Assembly: GCF_020410765.1 (NCBI RefSeq)
Contig: NZ_CP084541.1
Location: forward strand, 2,741,001 to 2,805,000
Direction: 5' to 3'
DNA length: 64,000 nucleotides
From: Streptomyces marincola
Lineage (GTDB): Bacteria > Actinomycetota > Actinomycetes > Streptomycetales > Streptomycetaceae
A program made the position numbers and the translations under genes. The first letter of the stretch is position 1; each line of letters opens with the position of its first letter. This document shows, one piece after another, positions 1 to 7,789 of the stretch. The notes under the pieces are model-generated. The model made no database searches. It had not been told where the DNA came from and saw only the letters and a list, made by a program, of their open reading frames with translations.

Positions 1-52
1 GGCCCGGCGGGCGCCGGGAACGTGCCGCTCATCTCGTTTCCGACTCATGTTC

Positions 53-220
53 TTATCGCCCTTCCAAATGGTCACGAACCGCCGCCGCAAGACGCTCCGC
101 CTCCCGCAGCAACGCCGCCGTCCGCTCGGCAATCGTCTCCGACGGATTCACCAACTCCCGCTCAGCGGCGCCCTGTTCGGGGTCCGCCTCGCCGGAGGGC
201 TCAGGTTGTGGGGTGGTCAT
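53..220 (-). CDS. small hydrophilic protein of unknown function
   Basis: This 55-residue acidic and alanine-rich protein has a predicted helical second half (repeated Ala/Glu/Arg heptads ending in HLEGR). The start is the ATG at 220, which has an AGGTGA Shine-Dalgarno about 5 nt upstream; an in-frame extension to 355 has no ribosome site. It ends in TAA. It is divergent from the XRE regulator at 373, with an AT-richer 150-bp region between them. Small charged proteins often sit beside XRE/DUF397 pairs, but I do not recognise this one and propose no function. Confidence 0.55.
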   Translation of the reverse strand: MTTPQPEPSGEADPEQGAAERELVNPSETIAERTAALLREAERLAAAVRDHLEGR

Positions 221-372
221 CTCGTCACCTGCCGAATCGCGCTCGCTGCCTGTTCGTACTGTGACCGCCCCAACACGCAGCGGGTAGACTTTGTTGCTAC
301 TTGATTCGCTCCTTTCAAGGGATTCAATCTGCCTGCTCCCCGTAATCCGCCGCATAGTTAGAGGTCAGACGC

Positions 373-1188
373 ATGAACGATGACGATCCGTCTGAGAACT
401 TGAACGCCGCCACCGCCTTCGGGATCGAGGTGAAGGAGGTACGCGTTGGTCGCAAGCTGACGCAGAAAGGGCTCGGCTCGGCCGCCGGGTACTCGGAGGG
501 GTACGTGAGCAAGGTCGAGAGCGGCCACATCTTCCCGAGCCTGAAGTTCGTACGCGGCTGCGACACCGCATTCGGCACCAATGGCCTGTTCGAGAGGCTG
601 CGAGCCCGACTCCAGGACAGCGATTCGCCAAGCTGGTTCGAGCCCTACCTGAAACTTGAGAGGTCCGCTCGCACGATTCTCGACTACTCCTCGTACTGTG
701 TCTGTGGGCTGCTTCAGACGGAGGAGTACATGAGGGCGCTGTTCCGAGCAGGTTCCCCCCATGCGGATCCCGAGGTGATCGAGGGCAAAGTCAGAGCCCG
801 CGCCCGCCGTAGCGAAATTCTGGACAGGGTGAACGCGCCGAGGCTGTGGGTCGTACTGAACGAGTGTTGCCTCCGCACTCCGGTCGGAGGCAAGGCAGCG
901 AAGATTCGGCAGCTTGAACACCTGCTGTCCTACGCGGCGAGGCCGAACGTGGATCTTCAGGTGATGCCGTTCAGCGCTGGAGCGGCGGCAGCACACATCA
1001 CCTCCTTCACGCTTCTGCACTTCGAGCAGAACCCTCCGGTCGTCTGGGCCGACAGCACTACCGACGGGACTCTCCAGCGATCGTCGAGCGTGGTGACTGA
1101 GATCTCCCGGGTCTTTGATCGCTTGCGCGCCAACGCCCTCCCGCCCGATGATTCAGTTGAAATGATCAAGATGTCGCTGAAGGAGTAG
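373..1188 (+). CDS. XRE-family regulator with DUF5753 domain
   Basis: This is a 271-residue DNA-binding regulator of the large Streptomyces XRE/DUF5753 class. Residues about 16-75 form the helix-turn-helix (the segment around LTQKGLGSAAGYSEGYVSKVESG carries the recognition helix). Residues about 90-265 are the DUF5753 ligand/partner domain with the usual GLLQTEEYMRAL and QVMPFSAGA segments. ATG 373 follows GAGGTC. The stop is 2 nt before the DUF397 start at 1191, so the two are co-transcribed. Such pairs act on development or antibiotic production in several streptomycetes, with DUF397 proteins antagonising the regulator; that role is inferred here. Confidence 0.9.
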   Translation: MNDDDPSENLNAATAFGIEVKEVRVGRKLTQKGLGSAAGYSEGYVSKVESGHIFPSLKFVRGCDTAFGTNGLFERLRARLQDSDSPSWFEPYLKLERSARTILDYSSYCVCGLLQTEEYMRALFRAGSPHADPEVIEGKVRARARRSEILDRVNAPRLWVVLNECCLRTPVGGKAAKIRQLEHLLSYAARPNVDLQVMPFSAGAAAAHITSFTLLHFEQNPPVVWADSTTDGTLQRSSSVVTEISRVFDRLRANALPPDDSVEMIKMSLKE

Positions 1189-1190
1189 AC

Positions 1191-1406
1191 ATGGCCCTCG
1201 ACTTCGACCTGTCCGCCGTTCGCTGGAAGGCTTCCTCCTACAGCGGTTCGAACGGCGGCACATGCGTCGAGTGGGCGCCGGAGGTGGTCGTGGGGGGTGG
1301 TGCGGTGCCGGTTCGGGACAGCAAGGCGCCTGCCGGGCCCGTGCTGGCCTTCCCGGCCGCCGCCTGGCAGACGTTCGTCGCCACACTCGACGACCGCCGC
1401 GCCTGA
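1191..1406 (+). CDS. DUF397 domain protein (copy 1)
   Basis: This 71-residue protein is almost entirely one DUF397 domain: the W(K)ASSYSG..GG.CVE signature at residues 12-27, VPVRDSK at 39-45 and F-AAAWQTFVA near the end. The family partners XRE/DUF5753 regulators like the gene 2 nt upstream. It differs from the second copy at 2147 at only 7 of 71 residues, so the two come from a recent local duplication. A GC-rich hairpin at 1448-1474 closes the operon. Confidence 0.9.
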   Translation: MALDFDLSAVRWKASSYSGSNGGTCVEWAPEVVVGGGAVPVRDSKAPAGPVLAFPAAAWQTFVATLDDRRA

Positions 1407-1447
1407 CCGTTCGGGCCACCCGGCCTGCCCGATGCCGAGCACACCCG

Positions 1448-1474
1448 CCCGGCCGGACCGCAGGTCCGGCCGGG
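1448..1474. terminator. hairpin after DUF397 copy 1
   Basis: This is a perfect 12-bp stem (1448-1459 with 1463-1474) with a 3-nt loop, 42 nt past the DUF397 stop. It lacks a T tract, as is usual in streptomycetes. The same palindrome recurs at 2404-2428 after the second DUF397 copy, so it was duplicated with the gene. Confidence 0.6.
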
Positions 1475-1710
1475 CGCCGCGTTCTGGCTGGGGCGCCGGC
1501 CGAGCACCGGCAGACCGGACGGCCGCGCAGGCCGCCTCGGCCCGCGACGCGGCGGGTCGCGGCGGGCCTTCAGGCCCACCTACCGCCTCAGTCAGCCAGG
1601 GCCCGGGACGCGACGCGTGCGTCGCGCGCGCGGGCGTGCTTACGGGCTTCGATCAGCCGCAGGGCGACCGTTCGACCTGCCCCAGCCAACCCGCGACCTG
1701 GGCCCGGGAC

Positions 1711-1746
1711 AGCACAACGGCCCGCCGTGGGGCGGGCCGTTGTGCT
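1711..1746. terminator. strong perfect 16-bp hairpin
   Basis: Bases 1711-1726 and 1731-1746 are perfectly complementary over 16 bp with a GTGG loop, followed by a short pyrimidine run. It looks like an intrinsic terminator, yet it is not immediately downstream of an intact gene. It may be left from DNA that was joined in when the second regulator copy was truncated. Confidence 0.6.
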
Positions 1747-1778
1747 GTTCCCCCTGAGCCGACGGGGGTAGCGTCCAG

Positions 1779-2144
1779 GTGTCACCCGAGGACGGAGTCG
1801 GGATGCCGCAACACACTGACGAGCACACCGGTGCACGCGTCAAGCGCGCCAGGACGATGGCGCTCCAGCTGGAGCACCTGCTGTCCTACGCGTCGAGACC
1901 GAACGTCGATCTGCAAATGATCCCGAGCAGCGCGGGAGCGGCGGCGGCGCACGTGACCTCCTTAACCCTTCTGTACTGCGAGCAAAGACCCTCCGTCGTC
2001 TGGTCGGATGCCCCCGTCGACGGAATGCTTCAGCGAACTGCAAGTGCCGTGACCCAGATCGCCCGCACTTTTGATCGCTTGCGTGCCAACGCCCTCCCGC
2101 CCGATGATTCAGCTGAAATGATCGAGATGTTGTTGAGGGAGTAG
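1779..2144 (+). pseudogene. truncated XRE/DUF5753 regulator (C-terminal fragment)
   Basis: From about residue 29 (QLEHLLSYASRPNVDLQ) to the end, this reading frame matches residues about 182-271 of the intact regulator at 373, with the same RANALPPDDS near the C-terminus. The helix-turn-helix and the first half of DUF5753 are absent. The first 25 or so residues, from GTG 1779 or ATG 1803, match nothing in the parent and run out of the spacer. It is therefore a remnant of a tandem copy with a 956-bp period. It may still be translated and keeps the short junction to DUF397 copy 2, but it cannot bind DNA as its parent does. Confidence 0.8.
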
Positions 2145-2146
2145 AT

Positions 2147-2362
2147 ATGGCCTCCGACTTCGACCTGTCCGCCGTTCGCTGGGAGGCTTCCTCCTACAGC
2201 GGATCAGCGGGTGGGCAATGCGTCCAGTGGGCGCCGGGGGTGGTCGTGGGGGGTGGTGCGGTGCCGGTTCGGGACAGCAAGGTGCCCGCCGGGCCCGTGC
2301 TGGCCTTCCCGGCCGCCGCCTGGCAGACGTTCGTCGCCACACTCGACGACCGCCGCGCCTGA
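2147..2362 (+). CDS. DUF397 domain protein (copy 2)
   Basis: This 71-residue intact DUF397 protein is 64/71 identical to the copy at 1191. It keeps the SSYSG, GG.CV.W and VPVRDSK signatures. It sits 2 nt behind the truncated regulator, the same spacing as in copy 1. With its own regulator broken, it can only work, if at all, on the upstream paralogue or another XRE protein, so it is a candidate for a titrating or decaying antitoxin-like partner. Confidence 0.88.
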   Translation: MASDFDLSAVRWEASSYSGSAGGQCVQWAPGVVVGGGAVPVRDSKVPAGPVLAFPAAAWQTFVATLDDRRA

Positions 2363-2403
2363 CCGTTCGGGCCGCCCGGCCTGCCTGAAACCGAGCGCTC
2401 CGC

Positions 2404-2428
2404 CCGGCCGGACCACAGGTCCGGCCGG
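2404..2428. terminator. hairpin after DUF397 copy 2
   Basis: This 11-bp perfect stem (2404-2414 with 2418-2428) has a 3-nt loop. It is the duplicated counterpart of the hairpin at 1448-1474. Confidence 0.55.
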
Positions 2429-2475
2429 TCGAGGCGGGGGCGCCGCACCGACCCACCTCGCCGGGAGGCATCCTG

Positions 2476-3162
2476 ATGGAAACCCGTACGATCCGCCGCA
2501 CGAGCGTCACCCTGCCGACGCTGGACGAGCCCGGCCAGTATCTGTCCCGGGTGACGTCACTCGAAGGCGGTCGCGGCCGGGTCGCGGAGTTCCACTACGG
2601 GGACGCGGACCTGCGCGCACTCGACCTGGCCGACACGCACCTGATGGCCGGGCGCGTTCTCGGCCTGAAAGCCCAGGGAGTGAGGCTGGCCGGGGTCCGC
2701 GTCGACTCGGTGGAGTTCACGGGCTGCGAGCTGGGCTCTCTGCGCTGGTCCGACAGCAAGGTCACCCGCACCGTCTTCCGCGACTGCAAGCTGATGGGGG
2801 CCATGCTCACTGATGTCGCCCTCGACAACGTCCTGTTCGAGAACTGCAAGCTCGACTACAGCGCCCTCTCCCGCGTCCGCGCCGCCGGGCCCGTGCTCTT
2901 CTCCCGGTGCTCCCTGCGGGAGACGACGCTGACGGCAGCCGATCTGAGTGGGGCGCTGTTCGATGACTGCGACTTGCGGCAGACCGAGTTCGACGGCGGT
3001 ACCTATCGCGGCCTGGACCTGCGCGGCAACGACCTCGGCCGACTCCGAGGGGTCGCCTCGCTCTCGCAGGTGATCATCGACAGAGCGCAGACCCTTCAGC
3101 TGGCCGAGGCCATCGCCGCGGAGCTGGACGTCACCTACGGCGAAGACCTCGACGACGCGTAG
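2476..3162 (+). CDS. pentapeptide-repeat protein
   Basis: This 228-residue protein is built of A(D/N)LXX-type pentapeptide repeats from about residue 40 to 200; examples are YGDADLRALDLAD and the run TAADLSGALFDDCDLRQTEF. Such repeats fold as a right-handed quadrilateral beta-helix. Some family members mimic DNA and bind gyrase, but most have no known role. Cysteines recur at matching positions of successive coils (FTGCEL, FRDCKL, FENCKL, FSRCSL, FDDCDL), a stacked ladder typical of the fold. ATG 2476 is preceded by GGGAGG. It faces rsmA convergently. Confidence 0.88.
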   Translation: METRTIRRTSVTLPTLDEPGQYLSRVTSLEGGRGRVAEFHYGDADLRALDLADTHLMAGRVLGLKAQGVRLAGVRVDSVEFTGCELGSLRWSDSKVTRTVFRDCKLMGAMLTDVALDNVLFENCKLDYSALSRVRAAGPVLFSRCSLRETTLTAADLSGALFDDCDLRQTEFDGGTYRGLDLRGNDLGRLRGVASLSQVIIDRAQTLQLAEAIAAELDVTYGEDLDDA

Positions 3163-3250
3163 CCCGCCTGCCCTCGGTCGCCGCGTTCTGGCCGGGCCGT
3201 CCGCCGGGCACCGGCTGATCGGGCGGGCGCGGCACCGGCGGGCGGCGGGG

Positions 3251-4123
3251 TCAGGTGCCGGGCTGCGGCTTGTGTTCCGCGAGGCGGGCGAAGTCCTCGA
3301 CCGACAGGGCCTCGCCGCGCGTGCCGGGCGGCACGCCCGCCGCCGCGCAGGCCGCCTCGGCCGCGGCGGCCGAACCGGCCCACGGCGCGAGCGCCGAGCG
3401 CAGCATCTTGCGGCGCTGCGCGAACGCCGCGTCCACGACCGCGAACACCTCGGCGCGCGTGGCGGTGGTGGTCGGCGGTTCGCGGCGCGTCAGCGCGACG
3501 AGCCCGGAGTCGACGTTCGGCGCGGGCCAGAACACGCTGCGCCCCACCGCGCCCGCCCGGCGCGCCTCCGCGTACCAGGCGGTCTTCACGGACGGCACGC
3601 CGTACACCTTCGAGCCGGGCGCGGCGACCAGCCGGTCGGCCACCTCGGCCTGCACCATGACCAGGCCGTGCCTGATGCCGGGGAACGTGGCGAGCATGTG
3701 CAGCAGGACCGGGACGGCCACGTTGTACGGCAGGTTCGCGACGAACGCGTCCGGGGGCGGCCCGGGCAGTTCGGTCACGCGCAGCGCGTCCTGGTGCACC
3801 AGCGTGAACCGGTCGGCGCGCGCGGGCAGGCGCGCCGCGACGGTCGCGGGCAGCGCCGCGGCGAGCGTGTCGTCGATCTCCACGGCCGTGACGTGCCGCG
3901 CCTGCGCGAGCAGCGCGAGCGTGAGGGAGCCGAGCCCGGGGCCGACTTCGAGCACCGCGTCGTCCGGGCCGACGTGGGCGGCCCGGACGATACGGCGCAC
4001 CGTGTTGGCGTCGATCACGAAGTTCTGCCCGCGCTGCTTCGTGGGGCGCAGCCCCAGGGCCGCCGCCAGCTCGCGGACGTCGGCGGGCCCGAGCAGCGCG
4101 TCCTCGCCCGGTCCGGCCGTCAC
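3251..4123 (-). CDS. rsmA: 16S rRNA (adenine(1518)-N(6)/adenine(1519)-N(6))-dimethyltransferase
   Basis: This 290-residue KsgA/RsmA enzyme uses SAM to dimethylate two adjacent adenosines in the 3-prime hairpin of 16S rRNA, late in 30S assembly. The N-terminal GQNFVID, SAM motif I (LEVGPGLGSLT, about residues 59-69) and catalytic motif NLPYN (about residue 130) are intact. Its GTG start overlaps the TGA stop of the tatD-like gene (GTGA), so translation is coupled. In many actinomycetes a resuscitation-promoting factor gene lies between these two; none is here. Confidence 0.95.
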   Translation of the reverse strand: MTAGPGEDALLGPADVRELAAALGLRPTKQRGQNFVIDANTVRRIVRAAHVGPDDAVLEVGPGLGSLTLALLAQARHVTAVEIDDTLAAALPATVAARLPARADRFTLVHQDALRVTELPGPPPDAFVANLPYNVAVPVLLHMLATFPGIRHGLVMVQAEVADRLVAAPGSKVYGVPSVKTAWYAEARRAGAVGRSVFWPAPNVDSGLVALTRREPPTTTATRAEVFAVVDAAFAQRRKMLRSALAPWAGSAAAAEAACAAAGVPPGTRGEALSVEDFARLAEHKPQPGT

Positions 4124-4971
4124 CCGAAGGCCCGTTCGGTGTTGGCGGCGATGTGCCGGGCCAGCTCGTCCTCGGCCATGCCCTTGACCGCTGCCATGGC
4201 GCGCAGCGTGACGGGGATCAGGTAGGGCGCGTTGGGCCGACCGCGGAACGGCGCCGGGGTGAGGAACGGCGCGTCCGTCTCCACGAGCAGCAGCTCCGGG
4301 GGCGCGACCGCGAGGGCGTCCCGCAGGGGCTGGGCGCTCGCGAACGTGACGTTGCCCGCGAAGGACATGTAGTAGCCCTCGGCCGCGCAGGTCTTGGCCA
4401 TGGCCGCGTCGCCCGAGTAGCAGTGGAAGACGGTGCGGCGCGGCGCGCCCTCCTCACGGAGGATGCGCAGCACGTCGTCGTGCGCCTCGCGGTCGTGGAT
4501 GACCAGCGCCTTGTCCAGTTCCTTGGCCAGTGCGATGTGCCGCCGGAACGAACGCTGCTGCGCCGCGACGCCCTCGGCGCCGGTGCGGAAGTAGTCGAGG
4601 CCGGTCTCGCCGATGGCGCGGACCTGCGGCGCGGTCGCCAGTTCGGCGATCTCGTCGAGCGCGGCGTCAAGGGCGGCGGGCCCTTCGGCCTCCTCGATGC
4701 GCGGCGCCTCGTTCGGGTGGAGGGCGACGGCGGCCCAGATCGCGTCTTCGTGCTCGGCGGCCGTGCGCACCGCCCAGCGGGCGCGTTCGACGTCGCAGCC
4801 GATCTGCACGACGCGGGTGACCCCGGCCGCCGCGGCCTTGGCGAGCGCCTCCTCGACCGTGGTGTCCTGCATGTCGAGGTGGGTGTGCGCGTCGGCGACA
4901 GGAACGGCCAGCGGCTCGGGGACGGGCGGCGGGACGGTTTCCTGGGCCTTCGCCTTCGCGGACTTGGGCAT
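4120..4971 (-). CDS. TatD-family metal-dependent hydrolase
   Basis: This 283-residue TIM-barrel metal hydrolase (TatD-type DNase) shows the metal-binding signature DAHTHLD near residue 27, ALHPNEAPR, GETGLDYFR, HDREAHDD, FHCYSG and ETDAPFLTP in family order. E. coli TatD is a 3-prime to 5-prime nuclease. The first 20 or so residues are a basic/proline-rich extension common in streptomycetes. ATG 4971 is the first start. It is transcribed with rsmA downstream by a 4-nt overlap. Confidence 0.92.
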   Translation of the reverse strand: MPKSAKAKAQETVPPPVPEPLAVPVADAHTHLDMQDTTVEEALAKAAAAGVTRVVQIGCDVERARWAVRTAAEHEDAIWAAVALHPNEAPRIEEAEGPAALDAALDEIAELATAPQVRAIGETGLDYFRTGAEGVAAQQRSFRRHIALAKELDKALVIHDREAHDDVLRILREEGAPRRTVFHCYSGDAAMAKTCAAEGYYMSFAGNVTFASAQPLRDALAVAPPELLLVETDAPFLTPAPFRGRPNAPYLIPVTLRAMAAVKGMAEDELARHIAANTERAFG

Positions 4972-5099
4972 GCCCCGATCCTACGCAGCGCGCCGCCGCC
5001 CCACGCCCGGCGCCCGCCCGCTCGGAACGCGCGGCCCGCACGCCCGCGCGCAACGGCCGCCCGCCCCTCGGAACGCGCCCCCGCGCCCCCGCGTCGGTC

Positions 5100-5951
5100 T
5101 CAGTCGCCGCGCGCCGCCGCGCGGGCCGCGACGACCGCGTCGAACACCTCGCGCTTGGGCACCCCGGAGGAACGCGCCACCTCCGCGATGGCCTCCTTGC
5201 GGTGGCGGCCCGCCGCCTCGTGCTCGGCGACCAGGCGGGCCAGGGCCTCGGGCCCCGGCCGCTCCGCGTCCGGTTCCGCGCCCGCCACCACCACGGTGAT
5301 CTCGCCGCGCACCCCGTCGGCCGCCCAGGTCGCGAGCTCGCTCAGCGGGCCGCGCCGCACCTCCTCGTACGTCTTGGTCAGCTCGCGGCAGACCGCCGCC
5401 GCCCGCGCGGGCCCGAACGCCTCCGCCATCGCCGCGAGCGTCGCCGCCAGCCGGTGCGGCGCCTCGAAGAACACCATCGTCCGCGGCTCTCCCGCCGCAG
5501 CGGCCAGCCGCTTGGCCCGTTCCCCCGCCTTGCGCGGCAGGAAGCCCTCGAAGCAGAACCGGTCGACCGGCAGGCCCGAGAGCGCGAGCGCCGTCAGCAC
5601 CGCCGACGGCCCCGGCACGGCCGTCACCCGGACCCCCCGCTCGACCGCGGCTGCCACGAGCCGGTACCCGGGGTCGGACACCGACGGCATCCCCGCGTCC
5701 GTGACCAGGAGAACGCGCGCCCCGCGCGCCAGTTCCTCCGCTAGCTCCGGCGTGCGCGCGGTCTCGTTCCCCTCGAAGTACGACACCACGCGCCCCTCGA
5801 CGCGCACCCCGAGTTCCTGGGCGAGACGGCGCAGCCGCCGGGTGTCCTCGGCGGCGACGACATCGGCGGCGGACAGCTCCGCGCCCAGCCGGGGCGGGGC
5901 GTCCGCCGGATCGCCGATGGGGGTTCCGGCCAGTACCAACGTGCCTGTCAT
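5100..5951 (-). CDS. rsmI: 16S rRNA (cytidine(1402)-2'-O)-methyltransferase
   Basis: This 283-residue tetrapyrrole-methylase-fold enzyme methylates the ribose of C1402 in the decoding centre of 16S rRNA. It carries the diagnostic GTPIGDPAD near the N-terminus, EDTRRL, TDAGMPSVSDPGYRLV and VPGPSAVLTALALSGLP. The ATG at 5951 begins MTGTLVLAGTPIG as expected; the longer in-frame extension to 6107 runs through the mannosyltransferase promoter and gene and is rejected. It is divergent from that gene with 61 nt between the starts. Confidence 0.95.
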   Translation of the reverse strand: MTGTLVLAGTPIGDPADAPPRLGAELSAADVVAAEDTRRLRRLAQELGVRVEGRVVSYFEGNETARTPELAEELARGARVLLVTDAGMPSVSDPGYRLVAAAVERGVRVTAVPGPSAVLTALALSGLPVDRFCFEGFLPRKAGERAKRLAAAAGEPRTMVFFEAPHRLAATLAAMAEAFGPARAAAVCRELTKTYEEVRRGPLSELATWAADGVRGEITVVVAGAEPDAERPGPEALARLVAEHEAAGRHRKEAIAEVARSSGVPKREVFDAVVAARAAARGD

Positions 5952-6012
5952 ACCCCACATCCTGGCCCATCCGGACCGGGCGGCCGGGCCCCGGATGCCA
6001 AGATGGCCCGTG

Positions 6013-7725
6013 ATGAGCCACAGCAGCCAGACCGTCACCGAGGACCGGGACGACGCGGCCCCGTCCCCGCCCCCGTGGGAGCAGCGCCTGCGCCGCTTCG
6101 GGTACACGCCGCGCGCCGGGGCCGGCGTCAGGGAACGGCTCGTTCCGCCCTACCCGCTGCCGGGCGCGAAGCTGTGGCAGTACTTCGGCCTCTCCCCCGC
6201 CGCCGCGCGACGGCTCGCCCACTGGTCCGCCTGGGGCGGCCCGCTGCTGGTCGCCCTGCTGGCCGGGGTCCTGCGCTTCGTCAACCTCGGCTCCCCCGAC
6301 GCCGTGATATTCGACGAGACGTACTACGCGAAGGACGCCTGGTCGCTGCTCCAGCACGGCTACGAGACCGAGTGGCCCGAGAACGCGGACGACGAGATCA
6401 TCGCCGGCCGGACGCCCGAGGCCGATGAGGCCTCGTACGTCGTGCACCCGCCGGGCGGCAAGTGGGTCATCGCGTTGGGCGAATGGATGTTCGGCCTCAC
6501 GCCGTTCGGCTGGCGGTTCATGGTGGCCGTGCTCGGCACGCTCTCGGTGCTCATGCTGTGCCGCATCGGCCGCCGCCTCTTCCGCTCCACCGCGCTCGGC
6601 TGCCTCGCCGGGCTGCTGATGGCCGTGGACGGGCTGCACTTCGTGATGAGCAGGACCGCGCTGCTCGACCTGGTGCTGATGTTCTGGCTGCTGGCCGCGT
6701 TCGGCTGCCTGCTGGCCGACCGGGACTCGGCCCGCGCCCGGCTCGCCGCCGCGCTGCCCACCGGCGGCGACGGACTGCTGCGCCCGGACGCGGACATCGG
6801 CACCCGGCTGCGGCTCGGCCCGCGTCCCTGGCGCGTCGCCGCCGGGATCTGCCTCGGCCTCGCCGCCGCGACCAAGTGGAACGCGCTGTACGTGCTGGCC
6901 GCGTTCGGCATCCTGATCGTGCTGTGGGACGCCGCCGCCCGCCGCACCGCGGGCGCGCCCCGCCCCTACCGGGCGATGCTGCGCCGGGACGCGGTGCCCG
7001 CGTTCGTGTCGACGGTACCGGTGGCGCTGGTCGTCTACGTGGCGGCCTGGGCCGGCTGGTTCGCCACCTCGGGCGGGTACTACCGGAACTGGGCGGAGGA
7101 GAACGGGGCCGACAGCTCCTTCTCGTGGGTGCCGGGGCCGCTGCGCAGCCTGTGGCACTACACGTTCCAGGTCTACGACTTCCACGTGGACCTGACCTCG
7201 GCCCACGACTACGAGTCGAACCCGTGGACCTGGCTGGCCGCCACCCGCCCCGTCACGTACTTCTACTCCTCGCGCGAGCAGGGCGAGGACGGCTGCGAGC
7301 ACGCGAGCGGCTGCGCCCGCGAGGTGCTCGCGCTCGGCACACCGCTGCTGTGGTGGGCGGGCTGCTTCGCGGTGGTGTACGCCGTGTGGCGCTGGCTGTT
7401 CCGCCGCGACTGGCGGGCCGGTGCGGTCCTGTGCGGCGTCGCGGCGGGCTACCTGCCGTGGTTCCTGTACCAGGAGCGGACGATCTTCTACTTCTACGCC
7501 GTGGTGCTCGTGCCGTTCCTGTGCCTCGCGGTGGCCATGATGATCGGCGCGATCCTGGGCCCGCCGGGCTGCCCGGAACGCCGCCGCGTGGCCGGGATCG
7601 TCGGCGCGGGCGTGCTGGTGCTGCTCATCGTGTGGAACTTCATCTACTTCCACCCCATCTACACCGGAACGGAGATCCCGCTCGACGGCTGGCGCGCCCG
7701 GATGTGGCTGGACACCTGGATCTGA
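6013..7725 (+). CDS. pmt: dolichyl/polyprenyl-phosphate-mannose--protein mannosyltransferase
   Basis: This 570-residue multi-pass membrane enzyme of the PMT family (GT39) transfers mannose from polyprenyl phosphate to Ser/Thr of secreted proteins. The first external loop has the catalytic acidic motif FDETYYAKD, followed by EADEASYVVHPPGGKW; a cluster of about 10 hydrophobic helices and the C-terminal WNFIYFHPIYTG motif follow. ATG 6013 is chosen because the cytosolic tail typical of actinobacterial Pmt begins here; the open frame extends far upstream only as a shadow of tatD and rsmI. Streptomyces Pmt is needed for phage phiC31 infection and cell-wall robustness. Confidence 0.93.
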   Translation: MSHSSQTVTEDRDDAAPSPPPWEQRLRRFGYTPRAGAGVRERLVPPYPLPGAKLWQYFGLSPAAARRLAHWSAWGGPLLVALLAGVLRFVNLGSPDAVIFDETYYAKDAWSLLQHGYETEWPENADDEIIAGRTPEADEASYVVHPPGGKWVIALGEWMFGLTPFGWRFMVAVLGTLSVLMLCRIGRRLFRSTALGCLAGLLMAVDGLHFVMSRTALLDLVLMFWLLAAFGCLLADRDSARARLAAALPTGGDGLLRPDADIGTRLRLGPRPWRVAAGICLGLAAATKWNALYVLAAFGILIVLWDAAARRTAGAPRPYRAMLRRDAVPAFVSTVPVALVVYVAAWAGWFATSGGYYRNWAEENGADSSFSWVPGPLRSLWHYTFQVYDFHVDLTSAHDYESNPWTWLAATRPVTYFYSSREQGEDGCEHASGCAREVLALGTPLLWWAGCFAVVYAVWRWLFRRDWRAGAVLCGVAAGYLPWFLYQERTIFYFYAVVLVPFLCLAVAMMIGAILGPPGCPERRRVAGIVGAGVLVLLIVWNFIYFHPIYTGTEIPLDGWRARMWLDTWI

Positions 7726-7789
7726 ACGCGCCAGGGCCCGGGCCCGGCCGACACCGCACGCCCGGCGGAACGAGGAGGACCGGAGGAAC

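Larger units (their letters stand above)
1407..1778. other. gene-free spacer between duplicated units
   Basis: This stretch holds no convincing gene. Bases 1407-1480 resemble 2363-2430 (duplicated 3-prime flank with hairpin). From about 1490 to 1800 the similarity stops, and this replaces the place where the N-terminal half of the second regulator should be. It also contains the long hairpin at 1711-1746. Confidence 0.6.

Noticed and set aside
1588..1680. Minus-strand peptide VALRLIEARKHARARDA
   Set aside because: It looks protein-like and may be the tail of a lost gene, but upstream the frame runs through the 1711-1746 hairpin and no start or homology can be shown.
4153..6009. Long frame of over 600 codons upstream of the mannosyltransferase
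   Set aside because: It is antisense to tatD and rsmI and shows Arg/Ala/Pro-rich shadow composition. The true start is ATG 6013.
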